From assembly GCA_963965975.1 (NCBI GenBank), contig OZ014412.1:5768501-5832500 (forward strand): a DNA stretch of 64,000 nucleotides, in the 5' to 3' direction. Positions 1 to 12,425 of the stretch are shown here, piece after piece. Each line of letters begins with the position of its first letter. The stretch's first letter is position 1. The notes beneath the pieces were generated by a model. The model worked only from the letters and a program-made list of their open reading frames with translations. It was not told where the DNA came from and ran no database searches. Made by a program: the position numbers and the translations under genes. Source of the stretch: Xestospongia bergquistia (lineage: Eukaryota; Porifera; Demospongiae; Haplosclerida; Petrosiidae).

Positions 1-2299
1 TTTTTAAACAAATATAATCATGTACTATTGAAATTGCACTCAATCAAATACTATAATCATCAAATATATTATACACTTGATATGTTATGGTCAAACATCT
101 CTAGATAGAACATATCAAATAAACAATACACGGGGAATGGATTGACCAACTGAAATAGCAGTGATATTACATTAGATAGAGAATATTAATTTCTTCAGTT
201 CCTTCCAACATATTAGTCCTATAGAGTCTTCTAACTGATCTGAGACATAATACATAACTTTCATTCTGCCACACATATGTCAATTACTTAGTATAGTGTT
301 TTGCTATGAATACATTAAATAATAAAAACAATCAAATTCATTCTGCCACAAATGCATCAGTTAGTCAACACATTTTTTGTCATGAATATTACTTAAATAA
401 TACATATCACAGAGTGTACATCAATATCTTAAATCTTCGAGTAAGAGTCTAAACAATGGGTTGAAACTACAAAGAGAATTATTGTAGAATGACATTTTAT
501 ATACATATTGATAGACATACTACTTATATACTATTGAACAAAACACATCAAGTTTGTTCATTTGTATTTAAAGTACTTAAGTTTAAAAAATAGTCAAACA
601 TTGTATTGAAGCAATGAAGATAATATAGCAACTATTTTACTGTAGGAAATAGACATGTTTACACATTATCTCAGTAAACAACTTGTGAATATACCAACAG
701 AACAGATTTGATATATGATAATAGATAACATGCATGAGACTGAGATCGATAGATTAATTGACACTTTTGATAGTCACTTGAATACATAAATTACTACATT
801 CTAACATTAAATATATAAAACCTCTATATAAATCAAAGCAAGTATCTCCATCATCACTTGTTAAAGAAATATACTGATTTAAAACATAGGCAAACATACA
901 TCATGTAAATAAGATCATTGATTAAAATATTTCTAATTGGCAAACAAGTTAGTCAATTGTAGAGAGTGGCATACAGACATTCATATTAATAGACAGATAC
1001 AAATTTTATAACTGTACAGTATACCAGCTGTATTATATGTCATTCATTATCTTGATTGGTTACACCTAAGCTACACAGCTGTCACAACTTTCCTTTCTTT
1101 GTATATCATAATGCAACAATCTTATAGGAAGTCAATTGGGGCAGTATGCTTATATAAAGTAATCTAGTTAAGTCAAAATCAATTTTTTTAAAAGTAAAAT
1201 TCTTCATATTATCATGTTTCTCTGCTATATAGTCAATTATGACACTCAATAAAGTTATCTTAGTATCTACTATAATGTTGTAAAATGCTATATATAGAAC
1301 CTCATAATAATAATGACTCTAATATATAAACTATATGTCTTGATCGAATACAGAGTTTGTAACTTTCTTATTCACAGGTGTCCTTTTACAGTATTAGTAA
1401 TATATCTTGAGGTTTGTTTACAAGGTATCCTAGTTATAGTAATCATAGTAAACCCTGAGTTGTGTTTATGAGGTGTCATATTAGCTGTTATAATGTTAAA
1501 AGTGACTTGTCAATTTAATTAATAATAGAGACTGTCCCATAGATTTCCTATATGATAATACTTTATGATAAAGACCATATGAAAGTTGTGACAGCTGCAA
1601 CCCTGCATGTACAATGACACATGTAAATATAATTATATAATGTCTATATTAAGTTGAGTATATTATCTGTACAAAATATACACTACTTCATTAGATGTAA
1701 ATATCATGCACTGTTATCAATGTTAGGTAAAAACTACCTGGAATCTATAAAATATATATGGAAGACAAAATGTACTTTTGATCATCCTTCTCCATTGGGC
1801 TAAACCATTCTACAAGGCTCCTGGTTAAGCATCATTTGAGTGTCAGATTTGAAAATTTATGTTCTGTGTCTTCAATTGTACACATGAAACAATAATTAAA
1901 AACTTATAACATAATATAATTGTTTTGAGAATTTTAAGAGGAGTTGAGTGGTTATTGGTCTGACAGGAAATTAATATAGTTTTGTTACTATATTTATCTC
2001 GTCTGATATAATTATGTGCTGTAGTATATCAGACCCTTCTTCCTTTTTTAAATACTGAGTGTCTTACTCATTAGATTATGTTGGAATAAATTCATACAAG
2101 TATATTTTCTTAAAAATAAAAATAAAATTTAATGCAAAGGAACACAAACAAGATTAATAGATGCGTAGATCAATATTGTATAGGGAGGACACAAATATTG
2201 CAGCTCACTGACGCTGGTAATCACAAACTAGTCTTAATAATATTCATAGGCGACAAACAGCGCGCCCCACAAGAGCATGAAGACAAAATCTGCAGTACA

Positions 2300-2308
2300 T
2301 ATAAAAAG
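2300..2308 (+). promoter_or_regulatory. TATA-like box upstream of the structured RNA
   Basis: TATAAAAAG in copy 1 and TATAAAAGG in the other copies. The first T lies 31 nt before the first base of the terminal stem of the RNA in the copies I measured (9489 for copy 2, 40404 for copy 5). This spacing fits a TATA-dependent, gene-external polymerase III promoter (U6/7SK type) or a polymerase II core promoter. The stretch about 45-65 nt upstream of the inferred start (CCACAAGAGCAT followed by AAGAC) is conserved and could be a proximal element, but the sponge consensus is unknown to me. Confidence 0.45.
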
Positions 2309-2330
2309 AAATGAAAACCACCTTGGATAG

Positions 2331-2690
2331 GTTGTGTTGTGGGCCAGCGTTCTGCAATGCATCAGACCTCTGAGATGGTTACCAGCATACTCTACGGAGT
2401 ATCCGAAAGGCCGACTAGGATAGGGCTGGTAGTCTCCCTTTAAACGAGAAGAGGCTGGTGTATTTGTGGTTCCCGGTTCCTGAATGCGATATTCCCTAAG
2501 AGCTGGAATCCCGTACGGCTGGTTTTAAGTTAGGGCGATGCTCCAGCCAGGATTACCTCGCGAAGACGAGGGTTACCAAGCCAGGTGGCGGTCCCAGCTA
2601 GCAATAGCAGGGAATCCTGGAGCCTAAGTGGAAGCCTGAGTGGGTGAGCGAGTAGGAATCGTTTGGGCAACACAACATGTTTTTTTTTTT
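2331..2690 (+). ncRNA. Candidate structured noncoding RNA, copy 1
   Basis: GC-rich 349-nt body (2331-2679) followed by 11 T. The first nine bases GTTGTGTTG pair perfectly with CAACACAAC at 2668-2676. Internal hairpins: ATACTC-TACG-GAGTAT (2387-2402, UACG loop); GACTA/TAGTC (2413-2417/2430-2434); GAATG/TATTC (2482-2494); CCCTAA/TTAGGG (2494-2499/2530-2535); CCTCG/CGAGG (2556-2571); CCC-A-GCTA-GCAA-TAGC-A-GGG (2593-2612, GCAA loop); and a long closing stem GCTCCAG...GATT with AATCCTGGAGC (2540-2554/2613-2623). No coding frame is shared by the copies. The T-run is where a polymerase III terminator would sit. I do not recognise RNase P, MRP, 7SK or SRP signatures. An internal TTTT at 2523-2526 is a mild argument against polymerase III. 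Confidence 0.6.
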
Positions 2691-3025
2691 AATAAATAAA
2701 TCTTAACTTTATTATTTAAACTACGAGAATGTCAGCCAATCCAAAGTAAAGTTAATGTTGTTGCTAAAAGTCAAAATTAAAGGACATATTGGAAGTTCCT
2801 TTAATTTCAGTTCAACATAACACTAACTATAATAGATATTTGGTGACAACATCCGTGATGTCTCACTGACGACTGAAGATCTTCTCCTTGTGCTATCATC
2901 ACAACATTGTCAATATTATAGTTTTCAATGGATCCTGGATAATAAGTTAGGAGATTTGAGGGATTCTAGCACATCATGAACAACAGAAGGTAGTACTGCA
3001 TATTTTAGAACAACACCGTTCTTTT

Positions 3026-5513
3026 TTAATTCACAAAGTAAACATGATTCAAACCAGGAATATCCAAAAAAAATAGTAGTAATTGAATCAAGAAAACCTT
3101 TTTGTAGCCAAAAGTCATAAGACGAAGCACAACATAAGGCAAACCAATAGGAGCTGCTGGTTTAAGACTAGGATCTTGACGAAAGACAGACATTAGATCT
3201 TTGAATATGGCTTTACTAATAAGTTGAACATACAGTTTCTCATACTCATCAAACTTGCTGATAATATTGTCATCTTTAATTAATTCCCCGATGTGTTTTA
3301 AAAGAATGTAATTAAGATAGCCAAAGAAATCATGCTCATACAGAAAAAAGAAATATTTATTGACATCATCAATTCTACGAAGCTTGTGTCGATATGCCTC
3401 CACCCTTCTTACTCCTTGAATACGAATACTGAGCTTTAGTTCTTGATCAACAAACGTTTTCACTTTATCCAAATTAACGTTCTTGATAACTGAGTCTTTC
3501 ACTTCATCTGTTAACATGTGAAATGTTTTTTGCAGTGTACAGGCTATTTTCTCTAACTCATCCACTTGATTAATCCCTCTCAGTAAGTCAGTTAATATAT
3601 CTGAACAAAACATGAATCACAGCAATGATATAAATATTATACATACTTTCATGGAGTAGAGGAGGTAACTGTTGTTGAGCATTGATATCAGTTGAAATCA
3701 CTAAAACAATGATACCAAATGTATTAGTATGTTGTGTCAAAGAAAATCAAATTATATTGTATTGTGTTTATAATGCACCAAATGAGAACAAGCAATCTGA
3801 TTGCATGTCAACATGATACAAGGCAGTCATACATCTCAAAGTCTCACTAGGTATTCTGATATAACTTATCACGAGATTCATACTAGCCTGCCACTATCAC
3901 TCCATAAAATAGCATGTGGCCCAGTACATTATTAAATATTTAAAATAAACAGAAAGACAATTCATAGAGAGTCAATTGAAGCATACACATTGTGGTTAGA
4001 GCCACTCCCTCTCAACATCTCATTAAACATTAATAGTATACATAAGTAATTATTTTTCACAGCTAGACACTAGACCCAATGCCATAAAATGTGATAATAT
4101 AAAAGTATAATGTTTACCATATACAATATTGATTTTTGGCATAAATGACATTTTATGAAAACAAAGGTTGACCCCAATCAGTGAACACTGTGCATAAGTA
4201 TTTTAAGTTTATGGTCAGTTTAGGTCAGACTGTTCTTATGTTTATACTATATTGTGTACTCTTGTGATAATAGCTAACACTGTCATTGTATAGCAATATT
4301 CATTTTTTGGCCAAAAGAGCACACCATAGGAAGAATAAATATAATGTGACTTTTCACATAAGACAACCAATGAATATTATTCTTAATCATGCACAAGTGC
4401 TATGATGATGGGTGTGACTGATCATGATTTGAAGGCTTGAAGCTTCTCACTAGCTTCCTTCTCTACCTTAATAACATTCTTTCCACAAACACTGTTGCCA
4501 ATTCTCTAATCTCTATAGCTCTAGTCAGTGTTCTCTATGAAGTTAAGATCTTCCATTATAATTTCTAGGAGGAATGTTGGTCTAAACCATGATGCTTCAA
4601 CCTCTCCTCTACTGTTTTCATCTTGGAAAATTTAAAAACCATTTTACAAAACAATGATTTATACTTAATTTTACTCTAAAAAACATTCTATCATAAATTA
4701 TTCATATGCTATGAAGTATTGTTACCTGGTCCACAGTTAATATCAAGCTATTTTCAGTCACACCCAATGTAGAATGTCAAAACAACTTTTTTACTAGGAC
4801 AGTCAAGCTGTGTTTCTTAGCTTGAAAGCTGAAGATCTTCCAGACTTACTAAAATTTATAGCATTAGGAGGCTACTTAAAATGTGCAGACCATTGATGTG
4901 GAATCCATTTTCTTTGAGAACGCTGGAGGGAGTGCATGGTTCTAAACCATTATAACTTTGACCCTTTCGAGCATACTAACTTTGTCTCCTGGATGACAGT
5001 GAAATTTTAGGCTTTCTTGCATAATTATGCTACTAGTTATGATTAATAAATATAACTGGAACTTGCCACTATCAGATACAAATATGCATACCAAATGTCT
5101 TACCAGGATTACTTGGTCTTCTTTCAACTTTAGATCTCTCATGGGTTTGTTGAGACGTATCTGTGGCTATCTGTATATAACAACGATATAAACACACTCT
5201 AGGATTACTTACTGACCTTTTGAGACAACAGTTGTTGATATTTATCTGCAACAGCATTCTCTCCAACATCTTTACTTCTTAAAGCTGTCAGCAGCTGTCT
5301 TCTTGTTGCATCAGGTTGAGTACGTAGCCATAACTGATACATTCGAACCCTTTTCTCACCATCTTTCCTAATCTCTTCTAATTCTACGCCATCTAGTAGT
5401 AACTGTATCCCCAGCTGGTACCAGTTAATAACTCTAACATGTTCACACACTTCGTGGACTGGAGGCGCACTATCTAAGAGAGAATCCAGTGAATCTGGTA
5501 AGCCTACAGCCAT
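3026..5513 (-). CDS. Death-domain plus helical-domain protein A1 (330 aa, truncated paralogue of G1/G2)
   Basis: Four exons with matching phases: 5217-5513 (ATG at 5513), 5104-5170, 3647-3700, 3026-3600. Residues 1-99 form a death domain with the core NWYQLG and a WLRTQPDATRRQLL helix. A charged linker and a short exon (ISTDINAQQQLPPLL) follow, then an alpha-helical domain (YLNYILLKHIGEL, FDEYEKLYVQL). No GTPase exon follows. The helical frame leaves homology at a run of eight A on the plus strand (3066-3073; six in A2). The expected continuation (YAVLPS) survives in another frame down to a TGA at 2925-2927, so the C-terminus is probably frameshifted. The short third exon has no counterpart in G1/G2, so A genes are a separate subfamily. 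Likely a cytoplasmic DD adaptor or a decaying copy. Confidence 0.65.
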
Positions 5514-6589
5514 ATATAGTTTTAAATACAGGCACGCCCGAAGCCCCGAACTCTCTACATAATGCATATTATAATTAGTTCAGCTTGACTATTCAGATTA
5601 GCTAGTTATCAGGGTATTACCCCTGAGGTTTTTTGTGGTTAGCACCCGTCAATTCTGAAGTAGAGTCAAGAATTACTGATGCTGAGATTAACCACTGAAG
5701 GAAACGTTTAGATGTTTAACGATCATTAATTGGTTCACTAGACTATAGCAAGTGTTGTGTCATCAATATAATAATAACTACAATAATACAGCCTTATAAT
5801 ACACTGGTTACTTACACCCTCTCAATCTTGTCATCTGTTCCTTGTACTGATACAATGTAATACAGTTTACTGTCAGGTTAACATGACAGAAGATGTAAAC
5901 AGTTACTGTTAGCAATAATTTTTGGGAATAAATTGAGTAATTAGTAAAATACATAATAATAAAATTAATTATAGATAAGTATTAGATCTAGAGGCAACCA
6001 AACAAGAAAACTAATAAATAATAATATTATTAACTTAATACAATAAAGGACACAATATTATAATATATTTCTTAATTAATGGCAAATTTTTCTTCTTTGA
6101 GTGAAAAAAGTGAGTAGTTGTGAAAGAAATGGATCACTGGAGCTAATCTTACGCTGTCATTGATCCTGTCAAAATTTTTAAGTACAGTTATTATGTGTTG
6201 TAATATGATCATATTATATAATTTGTCATTGTTTGCAAGTTTTTTTTACAATATTACAGTCAGATTATCAATGTATATAAACTGTTTGATTTTTATTCCA
6301 AAAAATAAATTACAAATACACAATGTTAAAATTTACAATGTTAATACAATGATATAAAGACAATGATATTATGTATGAAATATTTAAGATATTTTTACAA
6401 TCATGACAAAAGGAATTGTAATATATACATTGTATAAATGACAGTGGTATTAATAACGTGCATATCACAACAATATGTTACAATTATTATAACAAATATA
6501 TAATATATCATGTATATATCTGACACCAAACCAATACATTGCACATTATTACAGTTACATATATAATTGTAATTATATATACGATCCCT
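5514..6589. other. 5' flank of A1, noncoding
   Basis: Upstream region of A1. About 5930-6130 recurs at about 6765-6950, so a segment of roughly 830 bp was duplicated in tandem here. No gene is visible. Confidence 0.6.
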
Positions 6590-6735
6590 TTTGTCAGCAT
6601 CTTTCCTAATCTCTTCTAATTCTACGCCATCTAGTAGTAACTGTATCCCCAGCTGGTACCAGTTAGTAACTCTAACATGTTCACATACTTCGTGGACTGG
6701 AGGCGCACTATCTAAGAGAGAATCCAGCGAATCTG
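6590..6735 (-). pseudogene. Orphan 5' fragment of a death-domain exon
   Basis: Copy of the first half of the A/T/G death-domain exon: starts MAVGLPDSLDSLLDSAPP and runs to about KDADKRDR, then switches abruptly to AT-rich noncoding sequence with no donor site and no further exons. It ends before the second half of the death domain and cannot encode a fold by itself. It lies inside the partial duplication of the A1 flank. Its KDADKRDR version resembles T1 and G1 more than neighbouring A1 (KDGEKRVR), so it was probably seeded from another gene of the cluster. Confidence 0.7.
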
Positions 6736-7205
6736 GTAAGCCTACAGCCATTGTTTTAAATGAATTGAGTAATTAGTAAAATACATAATAATAAAATTAA
6801 TTATAGATAAGTATTAGATCTAGAGGCAACCAAACAAGAAAACTAATAAATAATAATAAGGACACAACAGTATATATTTCTTAATAAATGGCAAATTTTT
6901 CTTCTTTGAGTGAAAAAAGTGAGTAGTTGTGAAAGAAATGGGTCGAACCAATAGATGGCACATTATTACAGTTACATATATAATTGTAATTACCCAAAAA
7001 ATCAATATATTTTCAACATAAAAACAACAATTGTATTCAATATATTTTACCTGTTAATATATAGAACAGAAATACATTAAGTAATAAGATAGAGCATATT
7101 TCAAGTGTATCGTAGAATTGAAGCATTAAGGTGTGGTCTTATGGCTTTAATTCTATTATAACTATTGGCATTGCACTTGATCATATAGCACATTCATGAA
7201 AGTAC

Positions 7206-10131
7206 ATTTTTTAAACAAATATAATCATGTACTATTGAAATTGCACTTGATCAAATACTATAATCATCAAATATATTATACACTTAATATGTTATGGTCA
7301 AACATCTCTAGGTAGAACATATCAAATAAACAATACACAGGAAATGGATCAACCAACTGAAATAGCGGTGATATTACATTAGATAGAGAATATTAATTTC
7401 TTCAGTTCCTTCCAACATATTAGTCCTATAGAGTCTTCTAACTGATCTGAGACATAATACATAACTTTCATTCTGCCACACATACTCTCAATATGTCAAT
7501 TTACTTAGTATAGTGTTTGCCATGAATACCTTAAATAATAAAAACAATCAAATTCATTCTGCCACAAATGCATCAGTTAGTCAACACATTTTTTGTCATG
7601 AATATTACTTAAATAATACATATCACAGAGTGTAAATCAATATCTTAAATCCTCGAGTAAGAGTCTAAACAATGGGTTGAAACTATGAAGAAAACTATTG
7701 TAGAATGACATTTTATATACATATTGATAGACATACTACTTATAGATTATTGAACATAACACGTCAAGTTTGTTCACTTGTATTTAAAGTACTTAAATGC
7801 AATGAAGATAATATAGCAACTATTTTACTGTAGGAAATAGACACATTTACACATTATCTCAGTAAACAAATTGTGAATATACCAACAGAACAGATTTGTT
7901 ATATGATAATAGATAACATGCATGAGACTGAGATCGATAGATTAATTGACACTTTTGATAGTCACTTGAATACATAAATTACTACATTCTAACATTAAAT
8001 ATATAAAACCTCTATATAAATCAAAGCAAGTATCTCCATCATCACTTGTTAAAGAAATATACTGATTTAAAACATAGGCAAACATACATCATGTAAATAA
8101 CATCATTGATTAAAATATTTCTAATTGGCAAACAAGTTAGTCAATTGTAGAGAGTGGCATACAGACATTCATATTAATAGACAGATACAAAGTTTATAAC
8201 TGTACAATATACCAGCTGTATTATATGTCAGTCATTATCTTGATTGGTTACACCTAAGCTACACAGCTGTCACAACTTTCCTTTCTTTGTATATCACAAT
8301 GCAACAATCTTATAGGAAGTCAATTGGGACAGTATGCTTATATAAAGTAATCTAGTTAATTTTTAAGAAGTAAAATTCTTCATATCATCATGTTTCTCTG
8401 CTATTATAGTCAATTATGACTCTCAATAAAGTTATCTTAGTATCTACTATAATGTTATAATATGCTATATATAGAACCTCATAATAATAATGACTCTAAT
8501 ATATATACTATATGTCTTGATTGAATACAGAGCTTGTAACTTTCTTATTCACAGGTGTCCTTTTACAGTATTAGTAATATATCTTGAGGTTTGTTTATAA
8601 GGTATCCTAGTTACAGTAATCATAGTAAACCCTGAGTTGTGTTTATGAGGTGTCATATTGGCTGTTATAATGTTAAAGTGACTTGTCAATTTAATTAATA
8701 ATAGAGACTGTCCCATAGATTTCCTATATGATAATACTTTATGATAAAGACTATATGAAAGTTGTGACAGCTGCAACCCTGCATGTACAATAACACATGT
8801 AAATATAATTATATAATGTCTGTATTAAGTTGAGTATACCATTGTATATTATCTGTACAAAATATACACTACTTCATTAGATGTAAATATTATCCACTGT
8901 TATCAACATTAGGTAAACACTAGCTGGAATCTATAAAATATATAGGGAAGACAAAATGTACTTTTTGAACATCCTTCTCTCCATTGGGCTAAACCATTCT
9001 ACAAGGCTCCTGGTTAAGCATCGTTTGAGTGTCAGATTTGAAAATTTACGTTTCGTGTCTTCAATTGTACACATGCAACAATAATTATAAACTTGTAACA
9101 TAATATAATTGTTTTGAGAATTTTAAGAGGAGTTGAGTGGTTATTGGTCTGACAGGAAATTAATACAGTTTTGTTACTATATTTATCTCGTGTGATCTAA
9201 TTATGTGCTGTAGTATATCAGACCCTTCTTCCTTTTTTAAATACTGAGTGTCTTGCTCATTAGATTATGTTGGAATAAATTCATACAAGTATATTTTCTT
9301 AAAAATAAAACTAAAATTTAATGCAAAGGAACACAAACAAGATTAATAGATGTGTAGATCAATATTGTATAGGGACAAAATTAATATTGCAGCTCACTGA
9401 CACTGGTAATCACAAACTAGCCTTAATAATATTCATAGGCGACAAACAGCACGCCCCACAAGAGCATGAAGACAAAATCTGCAGTACATATAAAAGGAAA
9501 TGAAAACCACCTTGGATAGGTTGTGTTGTGGGCCAGCGTTCTGCAATGCATCAGACCTTTGAGATGGTTACCAGCATACTCTACGGAGTATCCGAAAGGC
9601 CGACTAGGATAGGGCTGGTAGTCTCCCTTTAAACGAGAAGAGGCTGGTGTATTTGTGGTTCCCGGTTCCTGAATGCGACATTCCCTAAGAGCTGGAATCC
9701 CGTACGGCTGGTTTTAAGTTAGGGCGATGCTCCAGCCAGGATTACCTCGCGAAGACGAGGGTTACCAAGCCAGGTGGCGGTCCCAGCTAGCAATAGCAGG
9801 GAATCCTGGAGCCTAAGTGGAAGCCTGAGTGGGTGAGCGAGTAGGAATCGTTTGGGCAACACAACATGTTTTTTTTTTAATAAATCTTCACTTTATTATT
9901 TAAACTACGAGAATGTCAGCCAATCCAAAGTAAAGTTAATGTTGTTGCTAAAAGTCAAAATTAAAGGACATATTGGAAGTTCCTTCAATTTCAGTTCAAC
10001 ATAACACTAACTATAATAGATATTTGGTGACAACATCCGTGATGTCTCACTGACGACTGAAGATCTTCTCCTTGTGCTATCATCACAACATTGTCAATAT
10101 TATAGTTTTCAATGGATCCTGGATAATAAGT
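7206..10131. repeat. Intergenic repeat block R2
   Basis: Near-complete second copy of block R1, including the RNA element. Its right edge keeps the last few codons of an A-type helical exon (the sequence around GGATCCTGGATAATAAG) and then breaks off at about 10131 into unrelated sequence. A further A-type gene therefore once followed or was copied here and has been replaced by the island to the right. Confidence 0.8.
9520..9878 (+). ncRNA. Candidate structured noncoding RNA, copy 2
   Basis: Same 349-nt body (9520-9868) with T10 after it and TATAAAAG at 9489-9496. One private difference, C to T at 9559 (position 40 of the RNA), turns a proposed G-C pair into G-U in the CATCAG/CT..GATG hairpin. 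No indels relative to the other copies. Confidence 0.6.
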
Positions 10132-10748
10132 TCCACCATTGAGTCAGTAAGCTTGTTTGGAATAACAAAACATACCTTTTTTTAATGTAATAGAAATTTA
10201 GTTTATAATATTTCAGAACATTTTCAACTTTTGATGTTTAATTTTACAATATTAATTGATCAATTTTTAGAATTATTTTGCATTTGTCTAAACTGTAATA
10301 ACTGTTTATTTGCCCTTTATCCACTTGAATTGTTGCTAAGATATTAAAGCTATTTTTTCTCTAACCAGTTATTGTGTGTAAAATAGCATCATTATTCTAT
10401 ATTTCTGGATATCTTCCTGTAATCCATATCAACTAAATCACACATAAAAATGGTGTGTTCTTTTGACATATCATTATGTGTTAAACAATTGTCCCAGATT
10501 TTAACACACTACACATCATGCTAAATTAACACATTTAGCAAATGTGCTGTTGAAATACGTTAGCGTGCTAAAATAGCACTCCCTGATACACTGCTAATGT
10601 GCTGTTTTAACTCATTTAAGTGTGTTCACTGTGTTGTAATAATATTTTAATAAATATTAAAGTTATAATAATAATCAATGATAATTAAGTAACAGCATTG
10701 ACAACACAATACTGAATAAGTTGTTACACACGTTTTCACAGATTCTTT
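10132..10748. other. AT-rich spacer, no gene
   Basis: Left end of the island that interrupts the repeat blocks. It contains loosely repeated TGTGCTGTT / TAGCACT motifs near 10540-10620 but no frame or known element that I can support. It is the 3' flank of the SAMD3-like gene. Confidence 0.5.
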
Positions 10749-12141
10749 TTAATCTTCTGACTCAAGGTGGACTTTCTCAGACTCCTGTTCCCTAATGTCA
10801 TCACTGGCTTTCTTAATAGCGTTCACTGTTGCTCTATATCTTGCTGATTTCTTCGTGTTTGGCTTCAAGTTTACTAAAAGACACTCCTGGAGGAACAGTA
10901 ATAAAGATTGAGCTGGCACAGATTTGGGATAGTTCACATGAAACACATAGTAGGCTGCTAGAAGAGAAATCAACCCGTCTATTACTGTAAAGTCAGTTAT
11001 TTCAAGAAGAATGTTCTTTTCAGCTACAAGAAGACCTTGGGAAATGTCCATGTTCTCTGAATCAGATAGAAATAGAACTAGCCTCGGCTCGGAATATGTG
11101 TTCTCTAGCACAACAGTATTGATGTCAGTTGAACTCTGAAATGGTACATGTAAGTGTATGCGTACATGTATTGTTAATGTATATATTCATTATCTTATAA
11201 ACTTGAAAACCTCCTTTATGTTTCGCTGTAGGGCCAGTTCGAAATTGTTTGTCCAACAGTTCCAGGGAATGAAGTGGATTATTATTGTAAGAGGAAGTGG
11301 AACAAGAACATGCATGAAGAATTGGTAACTGATACTTCTCCCAGTTTTGTTTCATTACTTGGATTCGCTCAGTACCAACTATAAGTTCAAACTCACTTAG
11401 TACCTAGTATAGATGTTCATGTTATGTTATGTTGATTTTTATATACCCAGGCTTTTTTAGAAAAGAATGGATACTTCTCCAGTATCTCAGTCAATCGTAC
11501 CTGGCAAGATACGATGTCTAATCGTCTACGTTCATGAGTGAGTTTCAGTAATTTCCTCATCACTACATTGTTCAGGTTCCATTTTTTGTACTCCAAGACT
11601 AAACCTTCCTCGTTTCTCTTAATCTCCACATCATCAGACTTTGGAGCCTTAATTAGGTAGTATGCACATGTAAATTTGTTATGCTAGTCATTTGTTATAG
11701 GAATTACCTCCAAAGATAATGTCTTGGGCATAATAGTTGCTGTAATGCAACTTTGGGTGGAAGAAGTGGGTTGAGAAAGACGTCTACAATTATGAAATCT
11801 CTGAGTAAGATAATCCTTTACAGAAACCTAATAAAATTAACATACCTTATTGCTACTTTTAATAGGGCATACTTAAATTAACGTCCTTAAATTTAGTGTA
11901 TACTAATTTTGGCTTTTTTGGAAAAAACACTTAGTTTTTAGTAAATAATTCATTAATAATTAATGTTAGCTGGTATTTAGGAAATGCCAAAAAAGCTAAA
12001 ATTTGTACCCACTATCAAAAGTAACAATGATAAAGGAATACCAGGCATTTACATGTAGCTTACCCAGTACATTCCATCCATTGTGTTCACATCTCTTAGT
12101 GTAGGATACTTATCACACAGTGCTTGTGACATTGCCAGGTA
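10749..12141 (-). pseudogene. SAMD3-like family gene, 3' exons (probable pseudogene)
   Basis: Five phase-0 exons: 12064-12141, 11708-11827, 11447-11647, 11203-11403, 11135-10749 (TAA). The order of motifs resembles the metazoan proteins usually annotated 'sterile alpha motif domain-containing protein 3-like': a KYPTLRD segment, RRRLDIV followed by ILEKYPFF, then a C-terminal block with GLISLLAAYYVFHVNYPKS and LLLFLQECLL. The SAM domain itself is not seen. Upstream of the first exon the same family continues in frame (VFSPAVQTGLLHNQITGLLK at about 12200-12270), but a TAA at 12151-12153 interrupts it, and a second frame change lies near a run of A at about 12330. Function of this family is unknown to me. 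It ends head-on against a transposon-like fragment at about 12430. Confidence 0.55.
11900..12010. mobile_element. Small palindromic (MITE-like) insertion in an intron
   Basis: Inverted arms ACTAATTTTGGCTTTTTTGG and CCAAAAAAGCTAAAATTTGT face each other across about 70 nt of AT-rich sequence, inside the intron between the first two recognised exons of the SAMD3-like gene. Arms are imperfect. No transposase. Could be a short foldback transposon or chance AT-rich symmetry. Confidence 0.35.
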
Positions 12142-12425
12142 CTCAAATGATTAAAGGGATGGGCACAAACCATAGAAGAATGATGCACATTCCCGCAACA
12201 TCCTCAATTTCAATAACCCTGTGATCTGATTGTGTAGCAATCCAGTCTGAACTGCTGGTGAAAACACTGAAGGTAATGGACAAGGTATTGGTAAATGTGC
12301 ACTTGTCTCTTTGATGTCATCCTCTTTTTTAAGGGTCTCCGTTTGGGTGTAATTTCAGGGTTCTCCTCTTCACTCAAAAGAGGGCATTTCAAACTGTTAG
12401 GAGTTGATGCTAAGGAAATCTCTGA

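Larger units (their letters stand above)
1..2947. repeat. Intergenic repeat block R1 (copy 1, cut by the window edge)
   Basis: AT-rich noncoding block with no supportable reading frame of its own. The same sequence recurs in order at 7206-10131, and in part at 12845-14411, 20022-22547, 40229-41510 and 60364-61640. Its right part holds the 349-nt structured-RNA element. Its right edge runs into the last codons of DD gene A1 (the reading frame of the helical domain ends at a TGA at 2925-2927), so the block is the 3' neighbourhood of an A-type gene that was copied with it. The first 2.1 kb show nothing beyond AT-rich spacer. Confidence 0.85.

Noticed and set aside
2132-2314. Small plus-strand frame MQRNTNKINRC next to the RNA element (also at 9321)
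   Set aside because: Not conserved as protein among the six blocks; it overlaps the presumed promoter of the RNA.
2494-2535. CCCTAA/TTAGGG in the RNA element as a telomerase-RNA template
   Set aside because: The motif is a stem of six pairs and has only one repeat; a telomerase template needs at least about 1.3-1.5 repeats in single-stranded form.
2331-2690. RNA element as HDV-like or hammerhead ribozyme, group I intron, SRP or RNase P RNA
   Set aside because: No CUGANGA...GAAA core, no group I P7/P3 arrangement, no SRP GGAAR-type helix 8, no RNase P ACAGANNA region. Short resemblances (for example GGTGGCGGTCCCAGC) are too weak.
2331-2690. RNA element as an ordinary SINE
   Set aside because: The poly-T is at the 3' end of the plus strand (a poly-A at the 5' end on the other strand), no clear A/B boxes were found, and no target duplication is visible at the borders of the body.
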